NCBI RefSeq assembly: GCF_003217095.1 | Contig: NZ_QJSR01000001.1 | Span: forward strand, 352,916-416,915 | DNA length: 64,000 nt | Direction: 5' to 3' | Source: Rhizobium sp. PP-CC-3A-592 | Lineage (GTDB): Bacteria; Pseudomonadota; Alphaproteobacteria; Rhizobiales; Rhizobiaceae | Part shown: positions 53,784 to 63,593 of the stretch, piece after piece | How positions within the stretch are numbered: the stretch's first letter is position 1 | Layout: every line of letters begins with the position of its first letter | Made by a program: the position numbers and the translations under genes | Notes under the pieces: model-generated | Database searches by the model: none | Told to the model about the DNA's origin: nothing | What the model saw: only the letters and a program-made list of their open reading frames with translations

Positions 53784-55574
53784 TCAATCCTTCTTCGGCT
53801 GTGGCACGACCCGCAGTGCCAGTTCGCGCAACTGTGTCGGGGCGGCCTCGCTGGGGGCGTTCATCAGCAGGTCTTGGGCCTGCTGGTTCATCGGGAACAG
53901 CGAGATCTCACGCAGGTTCTTGGCGCCGACCAAGAGCATGACCACGCGGTCGATGCCGAAAGCGCAGCCGCCGTGCGGGGGGGCGCCGTACTGGAAGGCG
54001 CGGTACATGCCGCCGAAGCGGTCTTCCACGTCCTGCTTGGACAGGCCGACCAGTTCGAACGCCTTGACCATCAGTTCCGGCGACTGGTTCCGGATAGAGC
54101 CCGACGCGATCTCGAAGCCGTTGCAGACGGCATCGTACTGGTAGGCCTTGATCGTCAGCGGATCCTGCGTTTCCAGCGCCTCAAGCCCGCCCTGCGGCAT
54201 GGAGAAGGGGTTGTGCGCGAAATCGACCTTCTTCTCTTCCTCGCTCCATTCGTAGAAGGGGAAGTCCACGATCCAGCAAAGCTCGAACCGGTCGCGATCG
54301 ACGAGGTTCAGCTCTTCGCCGGCGCGCGTACGGGCTTCGCCTGCGAACTTGTAGAACTTGGCGGGATCACCGGCGACGAAGAAGCAGGCATCGCCCGCTT
54401 CAAGGCCGAGCTGGACGCGCAGCGCCTCGGTGCGCTCGGGGCCGATGTTCTTGGCGAGCGGGCCGGAGCCCTCCACGGTCTCGCCCTCGGCGCGCCAGAA
54501 GATATAGCCCAACCCCGGCTGGCCGGTGGACTGCGCCCAGGCGTTCATCCGGTCGCAGAAGGCGCGGGAGCCGCCGGTCTTGGCCGGGATCGCCCAGACC
54601 TCGACCTTCGGGTTGGAGGCGATCATGTTGGCGAAGACCTTGAAGCCGGAGCCGGCGAAGTGCTCGGTCACGGCCTGCATCTCGATCGGGTTGCGCAGGT
54701 CCGGCTTGTCGGAACCATATTTGCGGATCGCGACATCATAGGGGATGCGCGGCCAGTCCCTGGTGACGGGCTTGCCGTCGGCAAATTTTTCGAACACGCC
54801 TGATATGACGGGTGCCATCGTGTTCCACACGTCTTCCTGCTCGACAAAGCTCATTTCCATGTCGAGCTGGTAGAACTCGCCCGGCAGGCGGTCGGCGCGC
54901 GGGTCTTCGTCGCGGAAGCAGGGTGCGATCTGGAAGTAGCGGTCGAAGCCGGCCACCATCAGCAGCTGCTTGTACTGCTGCGGCGCCTGCGGCAGCGCGA
55001 AGAAGGTGCCGGGATGGATGCGCGACGGCACGAGGAAGTCGCGCGCGCCTTCCGGCGACGAGGCCGTGAGAATCGGCGTGGTGTATTCGGCAAAACCCTC
55101 GGCGTTCATGCGGTTGCGCATGTCGGCGACGATCTGGGTGCGCTTGACGATGTTGCGGTGAAGCGTCTCGCGGCGCAGGTCGAGGAAGCGGTACTTCAGG
55201 CGCACGTCCTCGGGATAATCCGGCTCGCCGAAGATCGGCAGCGGCAGTTCCTTGGCGGCGGAGAGAACTTCGATTTCCTGAGCGTAGAGCTCGATCTCGC
55301 CCGTCGGCATGGTCTTGTTGACCGTCTCGGCCGTGCGCGCCTTCACGCGTCCGTCGATGCGGATCACCCACTCGCCGCGCACGGCTTCGGCCGCCTTGAA
55401 GGCCGGGCTGTCGGGATCGACCACGACCTGGGTCAGGCCATAATGGTCGCGCAGATCGATGAACAGGACGCCGCCATGGTCGCGCACACGATGCACCCAG
55501 CCGGAGAGACGGACGTTCGCGCCGACATCGGTCTGGCGAAGGGCGGCGCAAGTGTGACTGCGGTAACGGTGCAT
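53784..55574 (-). CDS. aspS: aspartate-tRNA ligase
   Basis: 596 residues, a bacterial-type AspRS. N-terminal OB domain: [20 protein letters not shown]. Class II motifs: [40 protein letters not shown] and the motif 3 [19 protein letters not shown]. The GAD insert is in [18 protein letters not shown] 55574 has AGGAAACG upstream; the frame continues farther but without family sequence. Whether it discriminates Asp from Asn tRNA is not clear by eye. Confidence 0.96.
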   Translation of the reverse strand: MHRYRSHTCAALRQTDVGANVRLSGWVHRVRDHGGVLFIDLRDHYGLTQVVVDPDSPAFKAAEAVRGEWVIRIDGRVKARTAETVNKTMPTGEIELYAQEIEVLSAAKELPLPIFGEPDYPEDVRLKYRFLDLRRETLHRNIVKRTQIVADMRNRMNAEGFAEYTTPILTASSPEGARDFLVPSRIHPGTFFALPQAPQQYKQLLMVAGFDRYFQIAPCFRDEDPRADRLPGEFYQLDMEMSFVEQEDVWNTMAPVISGVFEKFADGKPVTRDWPRIPYDVAIRKYGSDKPDLRNPIEMQAVTEHFAGSGFKVFANMIASNPKVEVWAIPAKTGGSRAFCDRMNAWAQSTGQPGLGYIFWRAEGETVEGSGPLAKNIGPERTEALRVQLGLEAGDACFFVAGDPAKFYKFAGEARTRAGEELNLVDRDRFELCWIVDFPFYEWSEEEKKVDFAHNPFSMPQGGLEALETQDPLTIKAYQYDAVCNGFEIASGSIRNQSPELMVKAFELVGLSKQDVEDRFGGMYRAFQYGAPPHGGCAFGIDRVVMLLVGAKNLREISLFPMNQQAQDLLMNAPSEAAPTQLRELALRVVPQPKKD

Positions 55575-55820
55575 GTGCGTTTCCTGGAACTGGCAAAATG
55601 CCGCACACGGGAAAACCATCGCTGTCCCGGCGGCGTCGAAATCGCGCGGAAAAGCGCATGGCAGGTCCGATTTGTCAAGGCGGAGCTCTGCCGGATGGGC
55701 CGATCTTACGCGTCTACGCGCCCTGCGACAACGCGGCAGGCGGGAAAGATCGCCGTCACAATTGCTGAACAGGGCGATCAAGTTTAAGGAGAAGCCACGT
55801 CAATATACCCGGACCGGATC

Positions 55821-57218
55821 ATGCCCGCCCTCACCCGCCGAACGCTCCTCAAAGCCAGTGCCGCAACGGCTGCATCCTTCGCGCTGGGCGCAGGCCTTGC
55901 CGCGCGTCCGGGCACAGCCGCGCCGCTGACGCTCAAGGCACAGTTCGGTGCCGCGAGGATTGCCGAAGGCGGCGCGGAAACGCGGGTGATGAGCTGGGGG
56001 CTTGGCGACGCGCCAACACTATCGGGCGTGCCACCGGTGCTGCGGATGCGGCAGGGCCAGCCCTTCACGGCCCGGCTGGTCAACGGGCTCGACGAGCCGA
56101 CCACCGTGCACTGGCACGGGCTGCGCATCCCCAACGCCATGGACGGCGTGCCGGAGATGACGCAACCTTACGTCTATCCGGGCGACGGCTTCGACTATGC
56201 CTTTACCCCGCCCGATGCCGGCACGTTCTGGTATCACCCCCATTGCAACACGCTGACCCAGATGGGCCACGGCATGACCGGCGTCATCGTCGTGGAAAAC
56301 CCGGCCGATCCCGTGTTCGATGCCGAGATCGTTCTCAACCTCCGCGACTGGCGGCTGGGCGCCGATGGCGGCTTCATCGCCCCTTTCAAGCCCCGGGATG
56401 CGGCGCGCGGCGGCACCTATGGCACCGTGCGCACCGCCAACTGGCAGCGCGCGCCGCAGTTCGAGGCACCGGCCGGCGGGCTGGTGCGGCTGCGCATCGC
56501 GGCGACCGACGTCACGCGCATCTATACACTCGGCATCGATGCGCCCGCCGCCATTCTGGCGCTCGATTCGAACGCGCTTGCCCAGCCGATGCCGCTCGAT
56601 ACGCTCGATATCGGGCCGGGACAGCGCGCCGACCTCGTGGTGCGGATGCCGGATAGCGAAGGGCAGAGCGTGACGCTCGGCAACCTGCGCGGCTCCTCGC
56701 CCTGGACCATCGCGACGCTGGTCGCACGCGGATCCTCGCTCAAGCGCGACCTCGCGGACGCCAAGGCGCTGGCACCCAACCCGATCGCCCGTCCCGACAT
56801 CGCCGGTGCCGAGCGCATTCCCCTCGATTTCACGGCGACGGCCGAGCACAAGGCGGGGACAAGTATCTGCGGCTCGCTCGGCTATACGTTCTGGGCGATC
56901 AACAAGGTGCCGTGGCCGGGCGATACGCCGGACCCGGTCGCGCCGCTGGCGGAGCTGAAGCTCGGTCGGAGCTACGTCTTTGAGATCGCCAACCGCACGC
57001 CGCATGCCCACCCGATCCACCTGCACGGTCTGACGTTCCACGTCCTCTCCTCCAACAAACGCACTGTGCTGCCGCCGCCGACGGATACGATCCTGCTGCA
57101 GCCGGACGAACAGGCCGAGCTGGCGCTGTTCGCCGACAATCTGGGCGACTGGATGCTTCACTGCCACATCATCGAGCACCAGAAGACGGGCATGTCGTCC
57201 TATCTCAGGATCGTCTGA
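55821..57218 (+). CDS. multicopper oxidase, Tat-exported
   Basis: 465 residues, a three-cupredoxin enzyme. A Tat signal (TRRTLLKASAATAASFALGA) leads. All copper motifs are present: TVHWHGLRIPN, FWYHPHCNTLTQMGHGM, HAHPIHLHGLTFHVL and MLHCHIIEHQKTGM, with His-Cys-His and a Met axial ligand in the last, giving type 1, 2 and 3 copper. Related to CueO/CopA or laccase-type enzymes. No copper regulator or pump is nearby. It stands between aspS and rnd, with separate promoters on each side. Confidence 0.93.
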   Translation: MPALTRRTLLKASAATAASFALGAGLAARPGTAAPLTLKAQFGAARIAEGGAETRVMSWGLGDAPTLSGVPPVLRMRQGQPFTARLVNGLDEPTTVHWHGLRIPNAMDGVPEMTQPYVYPGDGFDYAFTPPDAGTFWYHPHCNTLTQMGHGMTGVIVVENPADPVFDAEIVLNLRDWRLGADGGFIAPFKPRDAARGGTYGTVRTANWQRAPQFEAPAGGLVRLRIAATDVTRIYTLGIDAPAAILALDSNALAQPMPLDTLDIGPGQRADLVVRMPDSEGQSVTLGNLRGSSPWTIATLVARGSSLKRDLADAKALAPNPIARPDIAGAERIPLDFTATAEHKAGTSICGSLGYTFWAINKVPWPGDTPDPVAPLAELKLGRSYVFEIANRTPHAHPIHLHGLTFHVLSSNKRTVLPPPTDTILLQPDEQAELALFADNLGDWMLHCHIIEHQKTGMSSYLRIV

Positions 57219-57326
57219 TAGACCGACTGCGGCGTGCCGAATCGCGGCTTTTTCATGTCGGTTGGTTGACATCCCCGCATCAAAAGAGAAGAGAGAGAAA
57301 ACCCGCCTCCACATCCCGGAGATCCG

Positions 57327-58493
57327 ATGGATATTATCGATACGACTGCGGCGCTACAGGCAGCCTGCGACACGCTGGCCACTGCGCCTTATCTGACGAT
57401 CGACACGGAGTTTCTGCGTGAGACGACGTTCTGGCCGCAGCTCTGCCTGGTCCAGATGGCCGGTCCCGACATCGCCGTGATCGTCGATCCGCTTGCCAAG
57501 GGCCTCGACCTCGCCCCCTTTTTCGCGCTGATGGCCAATCCCGACATCATCAAGGTCTTCCATGCCGCGCGGCAGGACATCGAAATCATTTTCCATCTCG
57601 GCGGCCTCATCCCGCACCCGATCTTCGATACGCAGGTCGCGGCCATGGTGTGTGGCTTCGGCGACAGCGTCTCCTACGACCAGCTCGTCAGCCGCATCAA
57701 GGGCGAGCATATCGACAAGTCCTCGCGTTTCACCGACTGGAGCCGCCGGCCGCTGACCGACAAGCAGCTCGATTACGCGCTTGCCGACGTCACCCATCTG
57801 CGCGACGTCTACCATCACCTGAAGGCCGAGCTGGAGCGCGAAGGCCGCTCGCTGTGGCTGACGGAGGAGATGGCGGTTCTCGAATCGCGCGAGACCTACG
57901 ACATGCATCCGGACGATGCCTGGCAGCGGCTGAAGATGCGCCTGAAGAAGCCGATCGAGCTGGCCGTCCTGCAGCGTATCGCCGCCTGGCGCGAGCGCGA
58001 GGCCCGGTCCCGCAACGTACCGCGCGGCCGCGTGCTGAAGGACGATGCGCTCTACGAGATCGCCCAGCAGCAGCCGAAGGACGCCGAGGCCATGTCGCGG
58101 CTGCGCACGGTGCCGAAGGGCTGGGAGCGCTCCAGCGCCGGCACCGCCATCATCGAGGCTGTCAACGAGGCGCTTGCCCTGCCCAAGGCCGACATGCCCC
58201 GCCTGCCCCGCCAGAACCAGACGAGCGAAGGGGCAGCCGCCGCCATCGAACTGCTCAAGGTTCTCCTGAAGCTCGTCGCCGAGAAGCAGGGCGTCGCCGC
58301 CAAGATCATCGCCAACAGCGACGATATCGAGCGCATCGCATCCGAAGGCGAGAAGGCCGATGTCGGCGCGCTCAAGGGCTGGCGTCGCGAGTTGTTCGGC
58401 GAGATCGCGCTGAAGCTGATCAATGGCGACGTGGCGCTGCGGTTCGTGGACCGGAAGATCGAGACGGTGGAATTGCCCGGTGCTCCGGCCTGA
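57327..58493 (+). CDS. rnd: ribonuclease D
   Basis: 388 residues. The DEDDy exonuclease site: LTIDTEFLRETTFWPQLCLV, KVFHAARQDIEIIFHLGGL and QLDYALADVTHLRDVYHHLK. One HRDC domain follows: AWREREARSRNVPRGRVLKD and a second, weaker one, GAAAAIELLKVLLKLVAEKQ. It trims 3' ends of tRNA precursors and other small RNAs. It begins about 100 bases after the multicopper oxidase. Confidence 0.95.
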   Translation: MDIIDTTAALQAACDTLATAPYLTIDTEFLRETTFWPQLCLVQMAGPDIAVIVDPLAKGLDLAPFFALMANPDIIKVFHAARQDIEIIFHLGGLIPHPIFDTQVAAMVCGFGDSVSYDQLVSRIKGEHIDKSSRFTDWSRRPLTDKQLDYALADVTHLRDVYHHLKAELEREGRSLWLTEEMAVLESRETYDMHPDDAWQRLKMRLKKPIELAVLQRIAAWREREARSRNVPRGRVLKDDALYEIAQQQPKDAEAMSRLRTVPKGWERSSAGTAIIEAVNEALALPKADMPRLPRQNQTSEGAAAAIELLKVLLKLVAEKQGVAAKIIANSDDIERIASEGEKADVGALKGWRRELFGEIALKLINGDVALRFVDRKIETVELPGAPA

Positions 58494-58500
58494 GGCCGGG

Positions 58501-59046
58501 TCACCGCTCCGGTTGGAAGCCGTACTTGCCTCTCGGCCCCAGACCCTTGTCGAAGGTCCCGAGCTTCGTGACGCAGACAGGTTCCACCTCAGGCGTCATG
58601 AAGGGTTTCGTCGTACCGTCGGGCGAAACCTCGACCGCAGAGACTGCCACCCGCCCGTGGACGGAACCGTCGGGATCTATAAGATAGTTGAAGATACGGT
58701 CTGAGAGCAGGATGCGTCCGTCGCCCGTCTTGCACACCGCGATGCGCTGCATGCCGCCGGTGTCCTGATCCATTTCGAACACGACCGGCGCGCGTCTTTT
58801 TGCCGTGACGGTGAGCGTCCGCCGGAATTCCGCGAGGAAAAGATGGTCTAGGTATCGTTCGAGCCGGAGATGAAGGCCATCGATGTCTGCCTCGGCGACA
58901 TCGAACGGACCGCTCTCACCGCGGATCATCTTCCGCCGTTCGTTGATCTCCAAACCGATGGATACGGCTATGAGGGCCACGCCACCGACAAAAACGAGAA
59001 GCAGCAGAAACAGGGCGCGGCGCCAGCGAGAGCTCTTTTCTGTCAC
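58501..59046 (-). CDS. membrane-anchored hypothetical protein
   Basis: 181 residues. One N-terminal transmembrane helix (RALFLLLLVFVGGVALIAVS) precedes a periplasmic part with VAEADIDGLHLRLERYLDHL and a C-terminal GTFDKGLGPRGKYGFQPER. I do not recognise a family. The C-terminus is rich in beta-strand patterns (RAPVVFEMDQDTGGMQRIAV). It is on the minus strand with a 28-base gap after ppx, so it is likely the last gene of that transcript. Confidence 0.7.
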   Translation of the reverse strand: MTEKSSRWRRALFLLLLVFVGGVALIAVSIGLEINERRKMIRGESGPFDVAEADIDGLHLRLERYLDHLFLAEFRRTLTVTAKRRAPVVFEMDQDTGGMQRIAVCKTGDGRILLSDRIFNYLIDPDGSVHGRVAVSAVEVSPDGTTKPFMTPEVEPVCVTKLGTFDKGLGPRGKYGFQPER

Positions 59047-59074
59047 GCGAACCGGCCCTTCCTCATACGGGCCC

Positions 59075-60595
59075 TTACGCGAACCGGAACGCGATCCGCT
59101 TGCCCGTCAGTTTCGCCAGCTGCTGCAAGCGTCCATCCAGTCTCTCACCCGCGAACTCGCTGTAATCGGCGGGCACCACGAAATCGAGGTCGGTGTTTGC
59201 AGCGGAAGACGGGCGGAGGGCGAGGTTGCGGACGATGCCCGGCATGGAGGCTGAAAAGAGGTAGGCGACGCGCAGGAGCGCGCCGAGGATCTTCGCCTGT
59301 TCCAGCATGCGTGCCGGGGTGATGGTGGAGAGCGGGCTGGTGGCGCCGTTGTCGTTCAGGCCGTCGTGCCGGTAGTAATTGGCGAGCGCGATATAGGCGC
59401 GGCCGGCATGGGTGATGCCGGAGAAGGTGGAGTGGGCGATGATGTTGAGCGCCTGCAGGCCCCGGTAATCGGGATGCGCGCGCCAGGAGATGTCGGCAAG
59501 CAGGCAGGCGGCCCGCCGGTAGCGGGCTTCCTCATCGGTTTCGGTGATGCCGAGGGCCGGCAATACCCTGCCCGTCCAGTCCGCCAGTTCGCGGGCGTGC
59601 TCGGGAGACCGGGCCCGCAGGATGGCCAGTTCGGAGGCGGCGGTCAGCAGCGGATCGGCATTGCGTGCCTGTTCCGACAGCAGCGAGAACAGGTAACCCT
59701 CGCGCACGCCCAGCGCAGAAAACGAGATCCGCGCCGGCTTCAGGAGCGAGATCGTCTCCTGGAGGGCGATGGCGCCGTAGGGCAGAAGATTGCGGCGGCT
59801 GCGGGAGATCGCGGCGAAGGCGGGGATCTTCAGGTCCTTGGGCTCGATGACCTCCGGCAGGAAGCTCATCGCCTCCTCGAAGCTCATCTCGTAGCCCTGC
59901 ATCATATGCAGCGGATAGTCGCGCAGTTCCATGTGCAGCTTGGCGATGGAGCGCCATGTGCCGCCGACAGCGTAGAAAGTGCGGCCGGCACCGCGTTTCA
60001 GCACATCAACGTTCTTCACCGTCTTGCGGACATAGGCACGCGCCCGCTCCAGCGAGCCGCCGGCATGTTCCGATAGGCGAATGCCGCCAAGCGGCAGCGT
60101 GATGCCCGTGCCGATGGTGCGGCCGACGACATCGACCAATTCCAGCGAGCCGCCGCCGAGATCGCCGACGACGCCATCAGGATCGTGATAGCCGCTGACG
60201 ATGCCGAGCGCGGAGAAGTAGGCCTCCTCCTCGCCGGAGAGAACGCGGATCTTCTGGCCGAGAATGTGCTCGGCACGGCGAATGAAATCGGGACCGTTGG
60301 AGGCGTCGCGGGCGGCCGCCGTCGCCAGTACGAAGCCGGTGGAGGCGCGCGCCTGGGTCGCGAGGGCCTTGAAGCGGTGCAGCGCCTTCAGCGCACGCTC
60401 GACACTCTCAGCATCCATCTGCCCGGTGGCATCGATGCCCTTGCCGAGCCCGCACATGACCTTTTCGTTGAACAGCACCGCAGGCGAGCGATTCAGTCCC
60501 TCATAGATCACAAGCCGGATCGAGTTGGAGCCGATATCGACGACGGAAACAGGAGCGATGCCAGGCAAGCGCCCCTGAGCTTCGGATTCTACCAT
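59075..60595 (-). CDS. ppx: exopolyphosphatase (Ppx/GppA family)
   Basis: 506 residues. The phosphate loop VVDIGSNSIRLVIYEGLNRS, ATAAARDASNGPDFIRRAE, the second loop VVGDLGGGSLELVDVVGRTI and TGITLPLGGIRLSEHA mark the actin-like ATPase fold; the C-terminal HD-like region, AACLLADISWRAHPDYRGLQ, follows. It cuts polyphosphate from its ends, or hydrolyses pppGpp. ppk lies 12 bases upstream in the same direction, so synthesis and breakdown share a transcript. Confidence 0.94.
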   Translation of the reverse strand: MVESEAQGRLPGIAPVSVVDIGSNSIRLVIYEGLNRSPAVLFNEKVMCGLGKGIDATGQMDAESVERALKALHRFKALATQARASTGFVLATAAARDASNGPDFIRRAEHILGQKIRVLSGEEEAYFSALGIVSGYHDPDGVVGDLGGGSLELVDVVGRTIGTGITLPLGGIRLSEHAGGSLERARAYVRKTVKNVDVLKRGAGRTFYAVGGTWRSIAKLHMELRDYPLHMMQGYEMSFEEAMSFLPEVIEPKDLKIPAFAAISRSRRNLLPYGAIALQETISLLKPARISFSALGVREGYLFSLLSEQARNADPLLTAASELAILRARSPEHARELADWTGRVLPALGITETDEEARYRRAACLLADISWRAHPDYRGLQALNIIAHSTFSGITHAGRAYIALANYYRHDGLNDNGATSPLSTITPARMLEQAKILGALLRVAYLFSASMPGIVRNLALRPSSAANTDLDFVVPADYSEFAGERLDGRLQQLAKLTGKRIAFRFA

Positions 60596-60607
60596 ACGGG
60601 TCCAGCT

Positions 60608-62821
60608 TTACTTTCTGCGGTCGCTGTCCCAGCCGGCGATAACCTTGGGCGCACTCGATTTCAGGGCCTCGCCCCGGCCGGACAGGCTGGGGTTGGTCAT
60701 GAAGTAGACTTGTGCGTTGAACGGTTCGCTGTCCTTGGACACCGAGATCCGTCGTGAGGTGCCGTCCTCGAGAATTTCGTAGCTCTGCTGGTTATCGATA
60801 AGATTTGCCAGCATGATCTGCGACAGGACCTGTTCGTGCACGGTCCGGTTGACGAGAGGTACGAGAGTCTCCACGCGCCGGTCCAGGTTGCGCGGCATCA
60901 TATCCGCCGAGCCGATATACACAAGCGCATGCTCGGAGGGAAGAGCATGGCCGTTGCCGAAACAGAAGATCCGGCTGTGCTCGAGGAAGCGGCCGACGAT
61001 CGACTTGACGCGGATGTTCTCCGACAGGCCCGGAACCTGCGGACGCAGGCAGCAGATGCCGCGAACGATGAGCTCGACCTCCACACCGGCGCGGCTCGCG
61101 CGGTAGAGCGCGTCGATGATCTCGGGATCGACCAGCGAGTTCATCTTCATCCAGATCGAGGCCGGGCGACCGGCACCGGCATGCACGATCTCCTCCTCGA
61201 TATGCTTGAGGATGCGCGGGCGCAGCGTGTGGGGCGAGATTGCCAGCTTCATGCCGGCCTCTGGCTCGCCATAGCCGGTGATGAAGTTGAAGATGTTTGC
61301 CATGTCATGGCCCACGACCGGCGAGCAGGTGAAGAAGGACAGGTCGGTGTAGATCTTGGCGGTGACCGGGTGATAATTGCCGGTGCCGAGGTGGCAGTAG
61401 GTCCGCAGCTTGCCCTCCTCGCGCCGCACGACCATCGACATTTTGGCATGGGTCTTCAGCTCGATGAAGCCGAAGACGACCTGCACGCCGGCACGCTCCA
61501 GGTCGCGCGCCCAGCGGATGTTGGCCTCCTCGTCGAAGCGGGCCTTCAGCTCGACCAGCGCCGTCACCGATTTGCCGGCGTCGGCGGCATCGATCAGCGC
61601 ACGCACGATGGGGCTGTCGTTGGAGGTGCGGTAGAGCGTCTGCTTTATCGCAAGGACGTCAGGATCGCGCGCAGCCTGATGGAGGAACTGGACAACGACG
61701 TCGAAGCTCTCATAGGGGTGGTGAACCACCATGTCTTTTTCGCGGATGGCGGCGAAGCAGTCTCCCATGTGCTCTCGGACTCGTTCGGGAAATCGCGCAT
61801 TATACGGCGCGAAGCGCAGATCCTCCCGAGGCGCCTTGGTGATTTCCGACAGCGTGTTCAGCGCCAGCAGGCCGGGCAGCACGGCCACGCGGTTTTCCGG
61901 CACGGCAAGCTCGGAGATGACGAAGCGACGCAGCTCCAGCGGCATTTCCGAGTCGATCTCGATGCGGATGACCGAGCCGCGGCGGCGGCGCTTCAGCGCG
62001 GTCTCGAAAAAGCGGACGAGATCTTCCGCCTCTTCCTCGACCTCGATATCGCTGTCACGGATGATGCGGAAGGTACCGGCGCCCTTGACGTCGTAGCCGG
62101 GGAACAGGCGGCTGATGAACATGCCCACCACGTCTTCCAGCGTGATGTAACGGATGGTGGAGCGCACGTCCGGCAGGCGCACGAAGCGGTCGAGCGCCAC
62201 CGGCAGGCGCAGGAGCGCCGTCATCGGATCACGCCCGGAGCGGCTGACGAGCTGCAGCCCCATGGTGAAGCCGAGATTGGGGATGAAGGGGAACGGATGC
62301 GCCGGATCGATCGACAGCGGGGTCAGCACCGGGAACATCGACTGGTCGAACGTCGTCTCCAGCCAGGTCCGGTCGTCGGCCGACAGCGAGACCGGGCGGA
62401 CGATCAGGATGTCTTCCTTGGCGAGATACTGCTGCAGCACGGCGAGCGACGCCTGCTGCTCCATCTGCAACGTGTTGATCTCTTTCAGGATATCGCCCAG
62501 CTGCTCGGCCGGCGTCTTGCCATCGGGGCTTCGCACGACGACGCTCTGGCGCACCTGCGCCTCGAGGCCGGCGACGCGGACCATGAAGAACTCGTCGAGG
62601 TTGGCCGCGGAAATCGACAGGAAGCGGACGCGCTCCAAGAGCGGATGGGCGGTGTTGAGCGTTTCCTCGAGGACCCGGCGATTGAATTGCAGCCACGAGA
62701 ACTCGCGGTTGATGAACCGTTCCGGGCTGTTCAGCAGGTCAATGCCCTTGTCGACCGCACCCTTGTCCACGGGGTTGGCCGCTGGGGTGGTCGTCTTTGC
62801 CGCAGCTGTCGTCGTGTCCAT
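60608..62821 (-). CDS. ppk: polyphosphate kinase 1
   Basis: 737 residues. [20 protein letters not shown] begins the N1 domain; [20 protein letters not shown] follows, and the phospholipase-D-like core holds the autophosphorylated His in [17 protein letters not shown] and a second His in [20 protein letters not shown]. It makes polyphosphate from ATP. I chose ATG 62821 (GAGGG nine bases upstream); an extra five codons (ATG 62836) is possible. With the H+-pyrophosphatase, it suggests active phosphate storage. Confidence 0.95.
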   Translation of the reverse strand: MDTTTAAAKTTTPAANPVDKGAVDKGIDLLNSPERFINREFSWLQFNRRVLEETLNTAHPLLERVRFLSISAANLDEFFMVRVAGLEAQVRQSVVVRSPDGKTPAEQLGDILKEINTLQMEQQASLAVLQQYLAKEDILIVRPVSLSADDRTWLETTFDQSMFPVLTPLSIDPAHPFPFIPNLGFTMGLQLVSRSGRDPMTALLRLPVALDRFVRLPDVRSTIRYITLEDVVGMFISRLFPGYDVKGAGTFRIIRDSDIEVEEEAEDLVRFFETALKRRRRGSVIRIEIDSEMPLELRRFVISELAVPENRVAVLPGLLALNTLSEITKAPREDLRFAPYNARFPERVREHMGDCFAAIREKDMVVHHPYESFDVVVQFLHQAARDPDVLAIKQTLYRTSNDSPIVRALIDAADAGKSVTALVELKARFDEEANIRWARDLERAGVQVVFGFIELKTHAKMSMVVRREEGKLRTYCHLGTGNYHPVTAKIYTDLSFFTCSPVVGHDMANIFNFITGYGEPEAGMKLAISPHTLRPRILKHIEEEIVHAGAGRPASIWMKMNSLVDPEIIDALYRASRAGVEVELIVRGICCLRPQVPGLSENIRVKSIVGRFLEHSRIFCFGNGHALPSEHALVYIGSADMMPRNLDRRVETLVPLVNRTVHEQVLSQIMLANLIDNQQSYEILEDGTSRRISVSKDSEPFNAQVYFMTNPSLSGRGEALKSSAPKVIAGWDSDRRK

Positions 62822-62885
62822 GTCCCGTTCCCTCATACGCTTTGCGAAAAGCTGCTAGACGAGTTTGACGACGGAACTGTGACAG

Positions 62886-63593
62886 TCAATCGTCTTGATC
62901 AGGGATTTCTTGAATGTCCCCTGCATTACCAATTTTTTCAAGCACTTCAGCCGCAAGCGAGCGGCTGATCCGCGTGCGGCGGGCGAGCGCCAGACGATCG
63001 ATGTCCTCCACCACCCGATGGGCGCTTTCCAGCGAGCGCTCCATGCGGGCGACGAGGTAGGCGATCAGCCGTTCATCGGGAAAAAGCTGGCGGTCGGCAA
63101 AGAGCTTCATCAGCACCTGGCCGAGAAGATCGTCGTCCGGCTCGCTCGTCTCCACGACGGTGACCGCCTTCAGGCGTGAGGCGAGATCCGGCAGCGCCAC
63201 GCCCCAGGCGGCAGGCCGGCTGCGGGCGGTGACGAGGAGGTAGGTTCCGTTTTCGCGCACGCTGTTGATGACGTGAAACAGCGTGGTCTCGTCGAAGCCG
63301 CGGCGGTCTGCGTCCTCGAACAGGACAGGGCCCCGAGCCGCGATGTCAGGCGCCTCGCTGCCCGCGTGAAGATCGATGGCGGTCGCGCCGCTTGTTCCCG
63401 CCCAGATGGCGGCCAGATGCGACTTGCCGGAGCCCGCCGGGCCGACAAGCACCACCACCGGGGTCGGCCATTGCGGCCAGCCATCCACGATCGCCACCGC
63501 GGCCTCCAGCGAGGGCGAGACGAGCAAATCGTCCCGGCTGATCTGCGGCGCGTGCCCCAGAGGCAGCGGCAACTGGTCGTCGCGGCGGGTCAT
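62886..63593 (-). CDS. hdaA: DnaA-related regulatory protein HdaA
   Basis: 235 residues. An N-terminal clamp-binding motif QLPLPLG precedes the AAA+ domain with VVLVGPAGSGKSHLAAIWAG (Walker A) and a shortened Walker B (GPVLFEDADRRGFD), then LPDLASRLKAVTVVETSEPD. There is no DNA-binding domain IV. It binds the sliding clamp and stimulates DnaA-ATP hydrolysis to prevent over-initiation, as HdaA in Caulobacter. ATG 63593 overlaps the stop of the upstream transporter gene. Confidence 0.92.
   Translation of the reverse strand: MTRRDDQLPLPLGHAPQISRDDLLVSPSLEAAVAIVDGWPQWPTPVVVLVGPAGSGKSHLAAIWAGTSGATAIDLHAGSEAPDIAARGPVLFEDADRRGFDETTLFHVINSVRENGTYLLVTARSRPAAWGVALPDLASRLKAVTVVETSEPDDDLLGQVLMKLFADRQLFPDERLIAYLVARMERSLESAHRVVEDIDRLALARRTRISRSLAAEVLEKIGNAGDIQEIPDQDD

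Noticed and set aside
60836-62968. 710-codon plus-strand frame opposite ppk
   Set aside because: No recognisable motifs, repeated Asp/Val/Arg composition, and full overlap with polyphosphate kinase.
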